A stretch of DNA of 12,110 nt from Acidimicrobiia bacterium (GTDB taxonomy: Bacteria > Actinomycetota > Acidimicrobiia > Spongiisociales > UBA5794). A program made the translations under genes and the position numbers. The notes under the pieces are model-generated. The model did not search any database and was not told the DNA's origin. It saw only the letters and a program-made list of their open reading frames with translations. Below, piece after piece: positions 11,484-12,110 of the stretch. Within the stretch, counting starts at the first letter, position 1; each line of letters begins with the position of its first letter. The stretch is from positions 1-12,110 of the forward strand of contig JABDMN010000287.1 in assembly GCA_013001485.1 (NCBI GenBank), read 5' to 3'.

Positions 11484-12110
11484 GCGCAGAACTGCCGGGC
11501 CGGAAACGTCTTATCGTCTTCAGCGGATCGGCGAACGAGCCGCTTGCGGACGAAGTTGCCAAGCTGCTGGACGTCCAGCTTGGTGGAGTTGAGCGATCGG
11601 TTTTCGCCAACGGCGAGATCTACATCAGGTTCAACGAGTCGGTGCGAGGCGCCGACTGTTTCGTGGTCCAGAGCCACTCCTACCCCGTGAACTTCCACCT
11701 CATGGAGCAGCTCATCATGATCGATGCGCTGCGGCGCGCTTCGGCGAAACGGATCACTGCCATCGTCCCGTTCTTCGGGTATGCCCGCCAGGACAAGAAG
11801 GGCCGGCCTCGAGAGCCGATCTCAGCCCGCCTCGTCAGTGACCTCTTCATCGCAGCCGGCGTCGACCGCATCGCGTCCGTCGATCTCCACACCGGGCAGA
11901 TCCAGGGGTTCATCGACAAGCCCTTCGATCATGTCACCGCGCTGCCGGTCTTCGTCGACTACCTCGAGTCGAAGCTGTCTGGGCCCTCGACCATCGTCTC
12001 TCCCGACACCGGACGCGTGAAGCTCGCCTCCAAGTACGCCCGCCACCTCGAGCACCTCGACACTGAAGTCGCCTTCGTTCACAAGCGACGCGCCGCCGAC
12101 GTCCGCAACC
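11480..12110 (+). CDS. prs: Ribose-phosphate pyrophosphokinase (PRPP synthetase), 3' truncated by the window
   Basis: The first 210 codons of a protein that is usually about 315-325 residues long. It transfers pyrophosphate from ATP to ribose 5-phosphate, giving PRPP for nucleotides, histidine and tryptophan, and for actinobacterial cell-wall arabinose. Signatures: 'LIVFSGSANEPLADEVAKLL' near the start, 'FANGEIYIRFNESVRG', 'VPFFGYARQDKK' (the flexible-loop region), 'ARLVSDLFIAAGVDRI', 'SVDLHTGQIQGF' (the metal-binding DLH motif) and 'VSPDTGRVKLASKYA' (the PRPP-loop side). The GTG start overlaps the glmU TGA by four bases. The C-terminal catalytic segment and the ribose-phosphate loop lie past the window end, so function is inferred from the N-terminal two thirds. 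It is absent from complete-ORF lists because there is no stop inside the window. Confidence 0.96.
   Translation, partial: MSAELPGRKRLIVFSGSANEPLADEVAKLLDVQLGGVERSVFANGEIYIRFNESVRGADCFVVQSHSYPVNFHLMEQLIMIDALRRASAKRITAIVPFFGYARQDKKGRPREPISARLVSDLFIAAGVDRIASVDLHTGQIQGFIDKPFDHVTALPVFVDYLESKLSGPSTIVSPDTGRVKLASKYARHLEHLDTEVAFVHKRRAADVRN

Noticed and set aside
12070..12095. A TTCACAA half-site inside prs
   Set aside because: It is a single half-site within coding sequence without its partner arm, so it is likely chance.
1..12110. CRISPR array, insertion sequence or phage genes
   Set aside because: No repeat-spacer arrays, transposase motifs, or terminal inverted repeats with target duplications were seen; the genes are chromosomal housekeeping types.

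Overview
The window looks like a core chromosomal segment of a high-GC Gram-positive bacterium (Actinomycetota), probably from an early-branching, Acidimicrobiia-like lineage rather than a close Mycobacterium or Streptomyces relative; the lineage is my inference. The evidence is the high G+C, the frequent GTG starts, 4-nt stop/start overlaps, probable leaderless promoters, a bL37-type mini ribosomal protein with the actinobacterial KANHGKRPN tail, and a gene set that resembles from memory the M. tuberculosis Rv0996-Rv1018 neighbourhood (glpR, rsmI, metG, tatD, ksgA, ispE, glmU, prs). rpfB, which sits between tatD and ksgA in mycobacteria, is absent.

Layout. Bases 1-101 are the 3' end of a gene whose C-terminus resembles MogA/MoaB. 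A GlpR/SepX-like membrane protein (181-612) and a translin-family protein (617-1231) follow as an apparent pair. Next come an ArsR-type repressor (start set at 1333) and a two-helix membrane protein (1865-2572). Each of these two is preceded by an almost identical palindrome, TTGTGAA-N4-TTCACAA, which also fits the CRP/GlxR box TGTGA-N6-TCACA. A strong terminator and a long bidirectional hairpin (2641-2689) separate this block from tRNA-Ala(CGC) on the minus strand (2703-2779).

A lipoprotein metallopeptidase (2906-4219) converges on the very small minus-strand bL37 gene (4294-4377). A 351-bp intergenic stretch with two tight hairpins then leads to rsmI (4729-5559). rsmI converges on a minus-strand AbrB-fold regulator with a zinc ribbon (5592-5825). 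That regulator is divergent from metG across a region carrying a perfect 14-bp palindrome.

The rest is a plus-strand housekeeping operon: metG-tatD-rsmA-ispE, tRNA-Gln(UUG), glmU and 5'-partial prs. Most junctions are GTGA or ATGA overlaps. It joins translation (MetRS, 16S rRNA dimethylation, tRNA-Gln), isoprenoid synthesis (IspE), UDP-GlcNAc synthesis (GlmU) and PRPP supply (Prs). rsmI and rsmA both modify 16S rRNA near the decoding centre.

The most notable items are the bacterial translin homologue next to a divisome-type membrane receptor, the two matched palindromes around the ArsR gene, the easily missed 27-residue bL37 gene, and repeated start-proximal -10 elements that indicate leaderless transcription. 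I do not see a mobile element, a CRISPR array or a clear novel multi-gene defence system.
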